From Zhengitettix transpicula (lineage: Eukaryota > Arthropoda > Insecta > Orthoptera > Tetrigidae): DNA of 64,000 nt. Shown here piece by piece: positions 1-11,679 of this stretch (its first letter is position 1; every line of letters begins with the position of its first letter). The stretch is taken from contig CM073592.1 in the NCBI GenBank assembly GCA_037074705.1, forward strand, positions 24,214,629 to 24,278,628, read 5' to 3'. The position numbers and the translations under genes were made by a program. The notes beneath the pieces were generated by a model that searched no databases, was not told where the DNA came from, and saw only the letters and a list, made by a program, of their open reading frames with translations.

Positions 1-720
1 ATTTCTAAATTTTATTAGGTTTATTAAATAAATTTGCCTTTTTACCTCGTTTTAATTTATTATCCTGGATCTAAATCCTTTTTCAGTTCTCATTTGTTCA
101 AACATTTCTGCATGGACGGAATTCCTTAGAAATACTGAGACGTTCATAGATGTTTATTTAATTTTCTAATTCCTGAAGTGACTCACAGGAAACCCATCCA
201 CTCCTTTCTTAGAAATTTTCACCATAATATGCTGTAATAAAAAGTAGTTTCAGTCTATATGGTAATATTAATATTTTTCCTTGAAACAACTTTGAATCAG
301 TAGATTCAAATTATTAATAGTCAAATTAAACATTCCCATTTTAAAGGCAGTATAATTTTCGTCGCTAATAATATAGGTGCGTATATAATCCACGACTATG
401 TAATTAAGAAAACAGCAACGTCAGATAATCGCTTTTGCGTAAATCAAGCGGCCAGGTAATCATTTTCTAGAATATGTACTAGAATCAAATGGATCGTAAA
501 AATGAAAAATAATTTTTTAGGGTTTTTTGACAGACCACCGACGGTCCATTGTACGTTAATAATCAATTGCTGAACCCACGTGTGACATTCTGTTATTAAT
601 ATAATTGCAGGAGATTTGCATATTGCGACTGATTTATGGTTAGAATATTTATTGTGAACTTCCGACTCGAGTTGGAGAAGTCCTGGAGTTTGATTTTAGG
701 TTGTTATCGTTATTTTTCAG

Positions 721-3444
721 AGTCGACGCCGAAGTGAGAAGCGTGGTCTACTGCGAGGTGGTGAAGGCTGGAGACGCCGACGTCTGGCAGGAGTTCTGGA
801 CGCTCTTCACGACGACCGAAATAGCGACGGAGAAAGTGATCCTCATATCCGCTCTAGCCTGCTCCAGAGACGCCAACGTCCTCACCAGGTACAAGTCAAG
901 CGGAAGCTGGTGTTGTCCTACAGGGCACATCCTGCACGAAACTGCGGTGTCTTTCCGAAGTCTGCTCCATCTGTCTGTCTTCCTGCAGGTACTTGGACTT
1001 GGCGAGGACTCCGGGATCGGGCATCAGGAGCCAAGACGCCGTTCTGGTATTCTCTTACGTCGCCTCTAATCTGCAAGCCTTCGACGTCGTCCTTGAATAC
1101 ATAAGGAACAAGATGCAGTCGCCTGACCCCGGAGAGTAAGTCTTAAATAATTTACTTTGAAAGCAATTAGAATGCAATGCCTGTCAATACATACTTATTG
1201 ATTAACTTAATTATCTTTTGAAGTTTTATGACTAAGCTATATTTTTTATTACTCTACCTAATTGGCACGACTGAAATAAGAAATTTTAGAAACAAATTGA
1301 GAAGGATTTTTTTTAAAAAAATAAGGGACAAAAATTGAAATTCCAATTTCAATCTTCTATTTTCCACTCCAAAGTCACTTCCTCTACAATTACATTATCC
1401 AAATCTCCACTGACAACCAAGAAAAATCCAAATAATATAAATTTAAATTTTTTTTTAGGGCAATAGGCTACATGAGGGTAATCCACTTAGGGCAACTCCC
1501 CTTTAATAGCATAGGAAGGGATTTGAAAGGGAGGATGCGGAATGGTAGAGGAAGGTAGCCAAGGGTTAACTAGGGCCTCCGGGCTATATTTTAAGGATCC
1601 TACCCGGCATTCGCCTAAAGGAATGCAGGGAAAACCTTAGAAAAACCTGCATCGGGTAGGTCGGGCATTGGGTACGTGTCCCACGTCCTTCCGATAGCGG
1701 GAGAGGAGTTTTCTGTGGGGACGCAGCATTCCCTTCTCCGTGCCTCGACCAGTTTAGGAGGCAGCTGGCCGACTAATAATTGACAAATACAATATTAGAC
1801 CATGAAATGATTTCTCAACTGAAAGAACACCAAAAAGAATAATTTTTGTGGTGAACGCACAGCAAAATATGGTATGGTAAATGAAAAATTCTGCCTACAA
1901 AATTGAAAATGCTTCCACAAAAATTTTGTTCACAAATCAAGAAAAGAGTTTCCTATTATACTCATTTCTAATATTTCAGTATCATTTTGATTAAGGTATA
2001 TCTGAATTTATCTTTCACTACTGAACAATTGTTCTCATTATGATAATATCATGGTAGAAATCATGAAATTGGTATATACTGTTTTAGAATGCATATTTTT
2101 TATACTGATTACAACAAATGTGTAGGCCTAAGGTAAATGAATGTTCAAAACATTTTTTCTCATGACGAAACCTCTAATTTCAGGTTATAAAATTGAATAA
2201 ACCTGAATTATTAACAGTCATTGGACATACATACGTATTTTAGAAATAAGTTGGCATACTGTCATTGGAATAATTCAAACTGTTTCAATCTTAAGGCAGT
2301 TCATTATTCCATTCAGTTTTAAATTCCCTAATTTTATATTTAAACATACCCTGAAGATATTTCCTAACTCCCATGAATAAAACTTATTTATAGAGTAGGC
2401 ATGTCGAGAACATTGGAAGTTATTAATTTCAAGTTTTAATTATTTTGAAATACCTATTAACTACTTTTTGTGTTGCAAATTAACTGAAAATTTTGTCATT
2501 AGTCTTAATTTCAAGAGGGTATACTGATCATAAAATATTTAAAACACAAATTTTTGTTTGAGTTTTTTTCTCAAAGCACCTAAGTTAATATGGAATTTTT
2601 ATTTGTTTGTGTTTTACAGTTTGGGATCTCTTGTAGTATTGCTAATGACAGCAGCTACAAAACTTTCCACCACAGAACAAGCCGCTGAGGTAAGATTAAT
2701 ACTTAAAAACTAATAATTAATATTTTTTGTGACTTACAATATTTGTGTATTGCTATTTGTCATATAATTTTATTGTAACTGCAAGGAATGATAGTCATTC
2801 ATTATTGTAACTGTTATTTAAAAGCAACTTCCTTCATAAGGACTAGTCTGATATTTCATTCCAATTCGTTGTATTCTGTAAAAACAAACTGCTCACATAC
2901 AAGCACTTTATACTACTGGCATCTTCAAGAATTTGCCTTATGTACACAAAACACCAATGTATTTCCTACAAGCTGGTGAATTAATGAGCTTTTTAACTCA
3001 ATAAATAAAATTTCTCATTCTGTCTTCCTCCTAAAGAAAATAAAATACTTCTCAACCTCTCTTCCTGTGGTTTCAAACCATTCTATTTTTCATTACCTGC
3101 AACATAGTAAACATTATCAACAATAAAACTTCATTGCTAAGTACTAAATTTTCTTGAAGAAATAAACTTGTATCGTTCTATTTTGGCATGTTATAATTTA
3201 TCCTTTTGTATGTATTTATACTTTTAAAATACTAAAAGTTATGCACTAGTTTCTGCTATATTACTTTATAAATAAATAATCAACTTTTTTCTATATTTGT
3301 TTACAGGCAGTGTCTGTAGCGAAGTTATTGGGGATGGAACAAGTTGTACAACAGTCTACAGATTCCATATTGTTATGGCTGGACAATAATGAAGAAATTA
3401 TAGGACAGTGGTTCAGAAATAATAGACCATCCAAGTCCACATAA
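721..3444 (+). CDS. M1 zinc aminopeptidase (aminopeptidase N-like), C-terminal four exons, 5'-partial
   Basis: Four exons splice in one frame: 721-888, 989-1135, 2620-2689 and 3307-3444, all with GT-AG borders, ending in TAA. They encode the end of the helical ERAP1_C domain. Recognisable pieces are VRSVVYCEVV, LISALACSRDANVLTRYLD, FDVVLEYIRN and the terminal helix ending in IIGQWFRNNRPSKST. The peptidase domain with the zinc site lies left of the window, so catalytic competence cannot be judged here. Intron positions and phases match the last four exons of the complete paralogue at 11680-21700, so the two are tandem duplicates. No hydrophobic GPI-anchor signal follows the last helix, which suggests a soluble secreted enzyme; that is inference. 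M1 enzymes remove N-terminal residues from peptides, in insects often in the gut or haemolymph. Family call is firm; physiological role unknown. Confidence 0.88.
1447..1778 (-). mobile_element. SINE-like polyA retroelement, family A, 5'-truncated copy
   Basis: The copy begins on the plus strand with a T run followed by TAGGGCAATAGGCTACATGA, the reverse complement of the 3' end of the family seen in full at 40203-40743. It ends within the family's internal CGGCCAGCTGCC segment, so it lacks the 5' third. It lies in the intron between exons 2 and 3 of the partial aminopeptidase, antisense to the gene. I could not identify a clear target-site duplication. Confidence 0.8.
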
Positions 3445-3677
3445 TTAACAGATGCGTGATATTTTGCTTTCTCTGTTCGAATTTTTGGCACATTCATCCA
3501 TGTTACTGGAATTTGTTACACAGTTCATTAAGTCAGTTCCATTTGTTTGATATTTATGTTTGAACATTCAGTTTTAAAATATACTGTTATTCTTGTTTTG
3601 TGAAAAACTATTGCAAATCTGATATCAGTTGGGCTCTTTTTCTTCTTTCACCAACCAAGTTTCATTCTGTTTGATTC

Positions 3678-3683
3678 AATAAA
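3678..3683 (+). promoter_or_regulatory. Candidate polyadenylation signal of the upstream aminopeptidase
   Basis: A canonical AATAAA stands about 235 bases after the stop codon of the partial aminopeptidase. It is the first full match downstream, so it probably sets the 3' end; transcript data are absent. Confidence 0.45.
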
Positions 3684-5211
3684 TATGTGAAAATGAAATA
3701 TTCCAGTAAAGAGGTATAACTTAAGAAGCTAAATAAGAAGGACTAGGATTTTCGATAATTTTTGTTGTGTGTACACAAAAATTTTAAATTATCATTAGTG
3801 TATTACTTTCTTCAAAATATTATTATGAGAAATAGTAAGCAAACTATTATAAAATAATTATGTTCATAACCATAATATGAATGTTTTGATATTCACAAGA
3901 AAAATAATCAAAAAGTATAACATTTCTAAAAATTTATTACCAAAAATTCAATTATAATAGCTTCAAGTACAAACTTAAACTCTAATGACAAATTTTTGGA
4001 AACAAAATTTTAATTAAATATTTTGAAATACATGTTATATAATTGATATGTTCTGGAAAATGGAACCACCATTGGAGGAAAGAACAAACATTTAAAATTT
4101 TCATAGGCAGGACTTCGTGCCGATCAACTGCAGATGTGCTTAAAATTTTCAAATAACTAATGGTTTGCAAATATTTTAATATTATATCAATGTTTGCATA
4201 TCAACATCCCAATACTAAAACAATAATGGGTTTTATTATGATAATCAATTGGAAAATTTGTCTGTCCGTTGTTTAACTTTAGAAGAATACCCAGAAATAT
4301 TGACAGCCTTTTAAATTATGTAGAAAGCATTCCATTAGAGGAGGATGAAATATGATGACCAGTGGTGAGAATAAATTAAATTGAATGGAACTTAACAAAA
4401 ATTTCTGAGGCACTTGTGTAGTATGGGTTTTACATTTAATTTAAATATTACAGCCTAACAAGGTTTTGACTAAATAATGTTTGAAAAAGTTGGAAGACTA
4501 ACAATTCCATATCACAACATTCCAAGGTCTGGTATCACTTTGAAGTATTATCACTATATTATAAAACCATAACTTCCCAAATTGGACAAGTTGTCAAACT
4601 ACAGATAAAACATAAATGTGTCACAAATTCTACTACTCAGGAAAGAAGGTCTCTTCGCCAAAAAGCAATTCTTTGAAATAATAATAAAAAATATTGAATG
4701 GTTTTGCAAACAATTAGTCTATTCATTTCAAGTATTTATTGGAATAATTAATCGGATCTGACAAATCTGAAAAGGATGATGGAACTGAGCATTACTGTTG
4801 TCAAAAGATTCAATTAGGTCATAGTTTATTTCAATTGACAGTAAGTGCTCTTAGAATCCTCACAAATCGTAAATATTAAATTTAAATTGAGACACGTATT
4901 ATGTTATATAATCGGTGTGGAGAACACACAACCATCTGACAATTGAAAATGGTAATTATAAAAGGACTCTATGTAGATTACATAAATAAAAAAATGTTAT
5001 CTGTATTTTGTATTCTAAGAACAGTATAAAATTATTTTGAAAGCTCACATATACTTGATGACAATACTTTATAAAAGTAACATTGTTATTCTCAAGTCTA
5101 GAAGAATATTGGATAACTGAACTTGATCATAAGTAGTTGCATTATACTATCTACAATAAACAAACCATTATCACTGGGTGATTGTGTTTTTCAGGTGTTA
5201 ATTCCTAATTT
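3684..5211. other. AT-rich intergenic stretch between convergent genes
   Basis: This stretch separates the 3' ends of the partial aminopeptidase and the first ionotropic receptor. It is AT-rich with only short open frames and no recognisable protein, RNA gene or repeat. Confidence 0.5.
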
Positions 5212-7095
5212 TCACGTCATTTTAATCGCTTTAGATCGCCGAATTCGTACGAACCACCTATTGAAGTTCCTGTTGTGCTTATAATAGTAGGATAACAATT
5301 CGTATGTGAAAACGAAAAACGAAACTGTGAATCCAAAGCCGAGGGCGAAGAATACTGCCTTGAGGTGCTCCACCGAGAGTACCGTGTTTGTTTTGTGTTC
5401 CTTTACGCCCGGTTGGTAAAGTACGTCCAACCACCACTTGTTGACGAAGCCTGCTTGTAGAAGGCGACCAATGTAAGCATTGAAACGTTCGAGGAGCGGG
5501 TGTCCATACGCAGTGACCATGCTGATGCTCTCCGTCACCAAGACGCCGCCATCATCCACAGGGGTGGCGATGGAATCCCACGCAAATAGTTGTCCTTGTC
5601 GTCGCCTCAGGTGCTTAGAGCGCGAGTAAGTCACGTAATTTTGCGATCCTGCGGTCGCCGTGTCTCTTCGGAACAACGTCTGATGAAGACACGAGTTAAT
5701 AGATCTGCTCTTAATTGTCTTGCCTCCGCGTTCTGCCTTGAGCTCCTTCATGATGGCCAGATGAATAGACACGGTGTCGGTGCATAGTCTCAGGTCGGAC
5801 CTGAAGACTTCTTTAAGGGACCCGATGGGCTGCTGGAATCCAGGGTTGATCAGGTTGTCGACAAGGGACGTCTTGTACGAGGTCTGCGCCACGAAACAGT
5901 GGAGCAAATACAGGACCAGGAAGCGTTTCAAGACAGGTAATTGCGGCGGAGGGTTCTCCAGAAGAAGTCCCCAGACTATAAGAAAGCGCCTTTCCAAAAG
6001 CAACGAGGCTATAAGACAGCCGACCAGAACGGACGCCCAAACCATGGGCCGGAATTCTGTAACCAAACTCAGCCACGGAGGGTTTGGCAGACCTCCGGGG
6101 ACGTGCATCACGTATCGATCAACCAAGTACGGCACCGTTGACTCGATCAAGTTGAGTAGCGGCTGATAGTAGGATCTGCCAGAGAATGAAACGTCAGCAA
6201 TTCCTCGCACCAGGTGAACATCCATTAACTTGGGCAAGTTGCGGGTTTTCGACAAAGCAGCGTACCTCACGCTGAAGTTGAGATATCGTGCAAGAGTAGT
6301 GTACAGCTCAATCTCAATTCCGCCTTTTACATTGGCCGTTCGCGATGATACGGACACGTAGGGCGGTGAATGAGTGACTGATGTCATTATGTAACAACCC
6401 TCAGGATTGATCGGCATAAATCTGGAGAAACCTCTTTCTGAGTTGTTGAAGTTGAAACGCCCTTCAAGGCCGAGCCAAGTGTCCAGAAACACAGGTGCCT
6501 TGGATACTTCTTTGTAGCAGCGGGCTCCGGGATCGACACGGGGAGTCCAAGTGTAAACATCAACGCGGCGTCGCTTCCTCGGCACTAGAAGCATGACGTT
6601 GATCGCCGCACTTTTGGCAAGAAGTCGGGACGCAAAATAAATCTCATCACGGTGCCTCAGTATCACGATCCACAAGGCTTTAGGGTTCCAGGTTCTTACT
6701 GGAGATGAGCCCATCAAGTACTTAGTAAGACTGCGGGACAGATTTCTCTGTGGCAGCAGCACGTACCCGCAAGCCTTGGTCCCTTGAACTCCGGACCCAG
6801 CGTGTAATAACGAGATATCGACCCTTGGTCCTCTGGTCTGCATGTGGTAACGACGCTCATCGTGAATCTTGCGGAGTACCGCGACTGTGAAATCTTCAAA
6901 TCTGTTGCCGTCAATGTCGTCACCGCCCAAAACGACGAGGGCCTGGTTCTCCGTGAAGTGTCTTCTGAGAAGCACTCGGACGCAGTCGGAGACGGACTCT
7001 TCGACATTAAAGTGAGTGCATGTCAGGGTAAAGTTGCGGGGGGTGACCAAGACTAACGTGGCTGTCAACAGTAAAGCGGTAATTATCGCTTGCAT
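5212..7095 (-). CDS. Divergent ionotropic receptor (IR), intronless, 627 aa
   Basis: A single uninterrupted frame of 627 codons. The N-terminus is a signal peptide (MQAIITALLLTATLVLV), followed by a long extracellular region. The ligand-binding S1 part starts near residue 245 (PPYVSVSS, then GGIEIELYTTLARYLNFSV). A first membrane helix lies near 350-367 and the pore-linked helix near 391-415 (FLVLYLLHCFVAQTSYKTSL). S2 follows, with GFVNKWW near 549, and a last helix spans about 577-600. This is the layout of insect IRs, chemosensory relatives of ionotropic glutamate receptors that act in dendrite membranes, usually with a co-receptor. The S1 arginine and S2 threonine/acidic triad that binds glutamate is not evident, as is usual for divergent IRs; the ligand is unknown. 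It lies antisense between the two aminopeptidase genes. The ATG at 7095 is the first start, directly before the signal peptide. Confidence 0.9.
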   Translation of the reverse strand: MQAIITALLLTATLVLVTPRNFTLTCTHFNVEESVSDCVRVLLRRHFTENQALVVLGGDDIDGNRFEDFTVAVLRKIHDERRYHMQTRGPRVDISLLHAGSGVQGTKACGYVLLPQRNLSRSLTKYLMGSSPVRTWNPKALWIVILRHRDEIYFASRLLAKSAAINVMLLVPRKRRRVDVYTWTPRVDPGARCYKEVSKAPVFLDTWLGLEGRFNFNNSERGFSRFMPINPEGCYIMTSVTHSPPYVSVSSRTANVKGGIEIELYTTLARYLNFSVRYAALSKTRNLPKLMDVHLVRGIADVSFSGRSYYQPLLNLIESTVPYLVDRYVMHVPGGLPNPPWLSLVTEFRPMVWASVLVGCLIASLLLERRFLIVWGLLLENPPPQLPVLKRFLVLYLLHCFVAQTSYKTSLVDNLINPGFQQPIGSLKEVFRSDLRLCTDTVSIHLAIMKELKAERGGKTIKSRSINSCLHQTLFRRDTATAGSQNYVTYSRSKHLRRRQGQLFAWDSIATPVDDGGVLVTESISMVTAYGHPLLERFNAYIGRLLQAGFVNKWWLDVLYQPGVKEHKTNTVLSVEHLKAVFFALGFGFTVSFFVFTYELLSYYYKHNRNFNRWFVRIRRSKAIKMT

Positions 7096-10000
7096 TCTGA
7101 TGGTGACGACACAAGTCGATAATTTTAACAGTTGATAAGGTACAGTAAGATACTAATTACGTAGTTGAAAATGAAAGATTAAAGGGAGAACACGGTGTAG
7201 CTCCTGTAACGTCTGTATTTGGCAATTAAAGCTGTAACAAATCATATGAATCAGAAATTAGTAGATGCGACCTACTTTAATTTTATCAGGCACTTATCTC
7301 AATGCTTGTTACAAACCTTAGTTTCGATGGACAGGTATTCCAGATACAAACTGTATTCCTATTTATTTTGCAGTATTCGTCCTGGCTGTTACATCAGTTC
7401 TTCCTAGATAAGGAAAATTTGTGACTGTCTATTTCTTGAGTTATTCCAAATTCTAAACAGCTTTCTTACGTTGAAGCCGCCTAACGCGTCTGGAATATTT
7501 ACACAGTGATGAACCTGTAACTAAAAAATGTCCGCTCCAATTTTAGCTCTCGTCTTATATATTCTACGCCGTTGGTGACTAATGCGACGCACATCTCTCT
7601 GATCTGGTGCCAAATAAATCATTCGTTATTTATTTCACAGTAATTTGTGAAATCATTATTCATTTAATCCTTTAGTGTAAAGGACATATCTTTTTATCGA
7701 AAAAATCTTTTATGACAAGTCGAAAAAAATATATATTCATATTCTGACAATAAAACTTACCAGGATTAATCGTTGACGCTGCCTTGATTTTTAGAAATAA
7801 AACAGGAACGTTAATGTAGACATGATTTATGAATCATTGTTTTGTTACAGGTGGATCAGTCTATTTATGAGGTTAATAAATAAGAATATATATTATTCTC
7901 CTTGTACAAGATTAAAATCATAATAAAAAATGGTCAGGAAATTTGTACAGCAATGACCAGTTCTTTTAGAGTCTGATGTGTGCGAACATGGAGAAGAATC
8001 TTTGTGCTAAAAATTCGTTTATCCGCGAATCATTATTTGGGTTACAGTAAAAAATTGCTTTTTTTAAATTTTTTAATATTTTTGCATTTTTTATCGCCAC
8101 AATTTTTTATTATTCAGCATTTTAATAAGAAATTTGATTAATAATTTTCTAAAATTGGTTTTTGAAATTCTATAGGTTTGCAATATTTTAATAATCATCT
8201 GTATAAAAATATTTTATAATTTTTTAAAACGAGTTTTCAAATCAAAAAGATCTCATATATAACCGTATTCAATATTTTATTAAACTGATAATAAATACAT
8301 TGGGGATAAAATACAAAAATATCAATTCATCATATGAGTCGTTTCAAATTTAAAATTCTACAAAAAATTTTTTTTTATCTTTTACATAGCTCTGACGAAG
8401 TTTTACTTCCCCGGTATAATTTAATATATATATTTATGTTCTGATAGCACATTAAATTAAACGTCCAGTATAAAATAAACAGTTATATTCAGTTTTTCGT
8501 TTTATATTTGGAATTATTTTAAATTGAACGATTGTTCCTGACAGAATAAGGAGGATTTTACATATTTCCTTGTGCCTTTTTTTCTCTTATACTGGGGTAA
8601 ATATTGGCCTTAAATAAAGTACGAGTAGGTCCTATCTCATAGGTACCATAAATTCAATATAAGAACGAAATTTCTCTCTCACTTCTCTTGTAAATATTGT
8701 GTTTTATGTTATATTATTGTGTTCTTTTTCTCCTTGCTGGACCACTAAATATTCTATAATAATAATATTTTTCATTTCTCAATTTTTCAGAAAAATAATG
8801 TTGTAATATGACCTTATCTAAGGCTTTAGTTTCATATTTGCAAACTTCTAAGCCCACCAAAAACTTTTTTTTTTCAAACTGAGAAAGGTTCTGAGGCAAT
8901 ATAAAACTTGTAAAGCCTTTATGGGTTTTGATTGTAATCCTGTTCTTTTACATTTTTCATTAGATGGCTTGAAAACGACAAATGTCTTACATTTAACGAC
9001 GGATATACAAGACACGTCGTTTATAACATTGAATTAATGATGAGGATATAAAGGAACCTTGCACGACCTTTACCTCTGTGTGAAGGCAATCAATAAAAAA
9101 AATAAAGTTAACTTTTCTCTGTGTGACATTTTTTCTTTCGATTCTCTGTATTTTCGAAGGACCGCGTAATTTTAGAATAATGCAATAAAGGGTCTAATAT
9201 TCGTATATTTACAGAAAGAACATTCTGATATAACGCGATGTGAAATATATAACACATTTAATGTAACTGGAGAAATTCAGGAACAAGACTATGCCTTCAA
9301 CTTATTTCGAGAGAGAAATGAAATAAATATCAAACCTCATTACAGAAATAAAACAAGTTTCGTTTGATAATTACACCGTTCTATTGAAATCACTGATCTG
9401 TAAAATTCGGCGAGAAAGTAAACAAAACTATATACACGTTTTTTCAGTAATTAATATTAGAACGTGGAGTTTAAAAAAAAAATTCAGATTTGGAATTTAT
9501 TTCAAATATAAAATTATTTAAAGAAAAAAAACACACGATTCTTCCAGAGCAAAATGAGAATAACGTTTCATCTGCGAAATTTTCATACTGATGTCCCGTT
9601 GATTAAAAGCTGAATAAATGTAAAATCCGTATACTTGTGTTAGACGATCGCAATGTTTTTGCAAAACTTTTCCAATACTGGTAGCATGGCGACCGTCATG
9701 CTGGCTGTCTTCTTGGGATGCTCCGATGATCTCCAGATAATTTGTCCTCACACGGAAGAACTCTTCAAACAGCATTCATCTGACTGTTATCAATTTATAT
9801 TCTGATATTAACACATAGAAGGAATGGGAAAGATGGAGGAAGAAACCTAACTTTGTGGACTTCAAATTAAGATTTTCACTACCGGAAAAAACTAGGTCAA
9901 AGTATTTAATACTACTGTAAGCGAACGTATACAGATATCTTATAAAAATTCAATCTCGTGAAGTTATAAATTTAAATTTAAGTTGAGTAACAATCACGTA

Positions 10001-10689
10001 AAAATTGTGTGGCTGTGGACTGAAATTTACTGTATATTTCACAGTGAAACTAAAAAAAAATTATGGATAATTTAGTGGGAAATTAACATTAACAATCGAC
10101 GCAATTAATATGAAAAAAAAAGATACATCTATTCGACCCCAAAAACGGAACACATACAATAGCATTTAGTTTGAAGTAACACCAGAACTACCTTCCTAAT
10201 TATGGATATTAGTGTAGATTACATGGCAACCAATAAAAGGTCAGGGAAAATTCATATACAAACACATGTATTAGAAGTTAATATACAGAAGTAAGTCCAG
10301 ACATTTTCATCACGTATAAATCCGCTATTAGATTGCCGAAAGTTTAAAAGTAATTAACGAGATAGAAAACAAACGTTTCAAATATTGCGTTCGCGGACAC
10401 GAGAAAGCACACGGATTTATTCAACAATCGTTAATTAAGAAATGCCCAAAATTTTTTTTTTTTGTATATTTCAAGTTACAAAATTGTAAGAATAAATTTT
10501 AGGAATTATATTTTCATACGAATCTTAAAAATCGATAAATTCCTCCGGTAATACGGTGACTGATATAATCGATTATCGGGCAGTAAAATTTAATAATTTG
10601 TTAATGTTGGTATCTTAAATACAATATTTTTTATTCTATGAAATCATACTCTATATCTAGTACTTAACAATAATTATTTTCGAATAAGA
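7096..10689. other. AT-rich intergenic region upstream of the IR
   Basis: The first few hundred bases should hold the promoter of the IR on the minus strand. No promoter element can be named. The rest is very AT-rich with runs of A and T. One GC-richer pocket at about 9630-9775 is open on both strands for 40-85 codons but matches nothing I recognise. Confidence 0.4.
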
Positions 10690-10873
10690 AAGATAACCAA
10701 TACAGACAAAAAATGATAATATAAACACCACACAACGTTTCTGGGATCCTTGCTCCTTTTGTCAGGCGATAAGAAGAGCCTAGAGAAACACAACTGCACT
10801 GACGAAAGGGACAAAGATCCCAGAATCGTTGTGTGGCATTTATATTACCCTTTTTTGTCTGTATTGACTATCT
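10690..10873. repeat. Large inverted repeat whose arms carry hammerhead-like cores
   Basis: Two arms of about 76 bases (10690-10765 and 10798-10873) are reverse complements at roughly 85 percent identity around a 32-base loop. The right arm reads CTGACGA, then GGGA...TCCC as a short stem, then GAATC. The left arm, read on the minus strand, has CTGACAA and an intact GAAAC followed by GTTGTG. Together they restore the CTGANGA-stem-GAAAC order of a hammerhead ribozyme core. Paired inverted copies resemble the terminal repeats of Penelope-like elements, but no coding part is present here. Confidence 0.6.
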
Positions 10874-11276
10874 TTTTTATTCATTATTTTCAATCAGACG
10901 TAAATTTTTTCATTTTAATAATTATTTTTTCCCATTGTAGCATTCACCATTACCTAGTCATCAATGTATTTTAAATATCTTGAAATGTTATATTGACTAT
11001 GAGGAATGGACTCGTTCTATGTTACAATATGTATAAATCCTTGTTTTTATTTTTTAAAAAAAACATGTTCAACAATAAAAGTAGAAGCTTTCGACATTAT
11101 GTTATAAACATCTGACATTTAAATCCATTTGCAATGGTATACACATTGATAATGTATGCATATATATCTCAATATCCTGAAATATGTTCGTACTTCACTA
11201 GTACCGGGTCAGACATTAGCTTGTTTATCTATTAATGGTGCAGTACAGCCACCACATCTCTCTCTCTGTTTTTCTA

Positions 11277-11489
11277 TTAATTCTCTTTTTGAGCTGTGTC
11301 GATGTCCACGTGAGAAGTGGTGATGAGGCGAAGGAGGTCCTGACGCAAGTGCTGAGGTAGTCCTGTTAATGGCATTTTCCTGAAACGGCAGAAATAGAGA
11401 TTACGTGCGAGTCTGGAGATAACGGAAGCACATTCCCAGTCAGTGTTTAGAGGCAACGAGTCGTCGTCAGACACGTCTAGTGAGGACAT
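11277..11489 (-). CDS. Unrecognised 70-codon open frame, possible exon or chance ORF
   Basis: The frame starts at ATG 11489 and ends at TAA. It is GC-richer than its surroundings and is embedded in AT-rich DNA 190 bases upstream of the aminopeptidase start, on the opposite strand. It encodes an acidic N-terminus (MSSLDVSDDDSLPLNTDW) and a helical C-terminal stretch (LPQHLRQDLLRLITTSHVD). I recognise no family. It may be a small gene, an exon of a divergent transcript, a decayed fragment, or chance. Confidence 0.2.
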   Translation of the reverse strand: MSSLDVSDDDSLPLNTDWECASVISRLARNLYFCRFRKMPLTGLPQHLRQDLLRLITTSHVDIDTAQKEN

Positions 11490-11679
11490 TCTTACGGTAA
11501 ATCAACAGGTACAGTCTGTATCCATTCCTGGTTACGTCGTTTTAAATTTTACAATTAATGGAATCAAAGCTTACAGGCCTGCAGGAAGAAAGTTTATTAG
11601 TTACTTCAACTAAACCGGACTTGCTATATTATTTTGATGCAGATAAATGGTTATTATGTGGTATGCTTAGTGTTATAGG

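Noticed and set aside
8390..8420. CTGACGA near 8393 as a hammerhead core
   Set aside because: No GAAAC box and no stem II follow.
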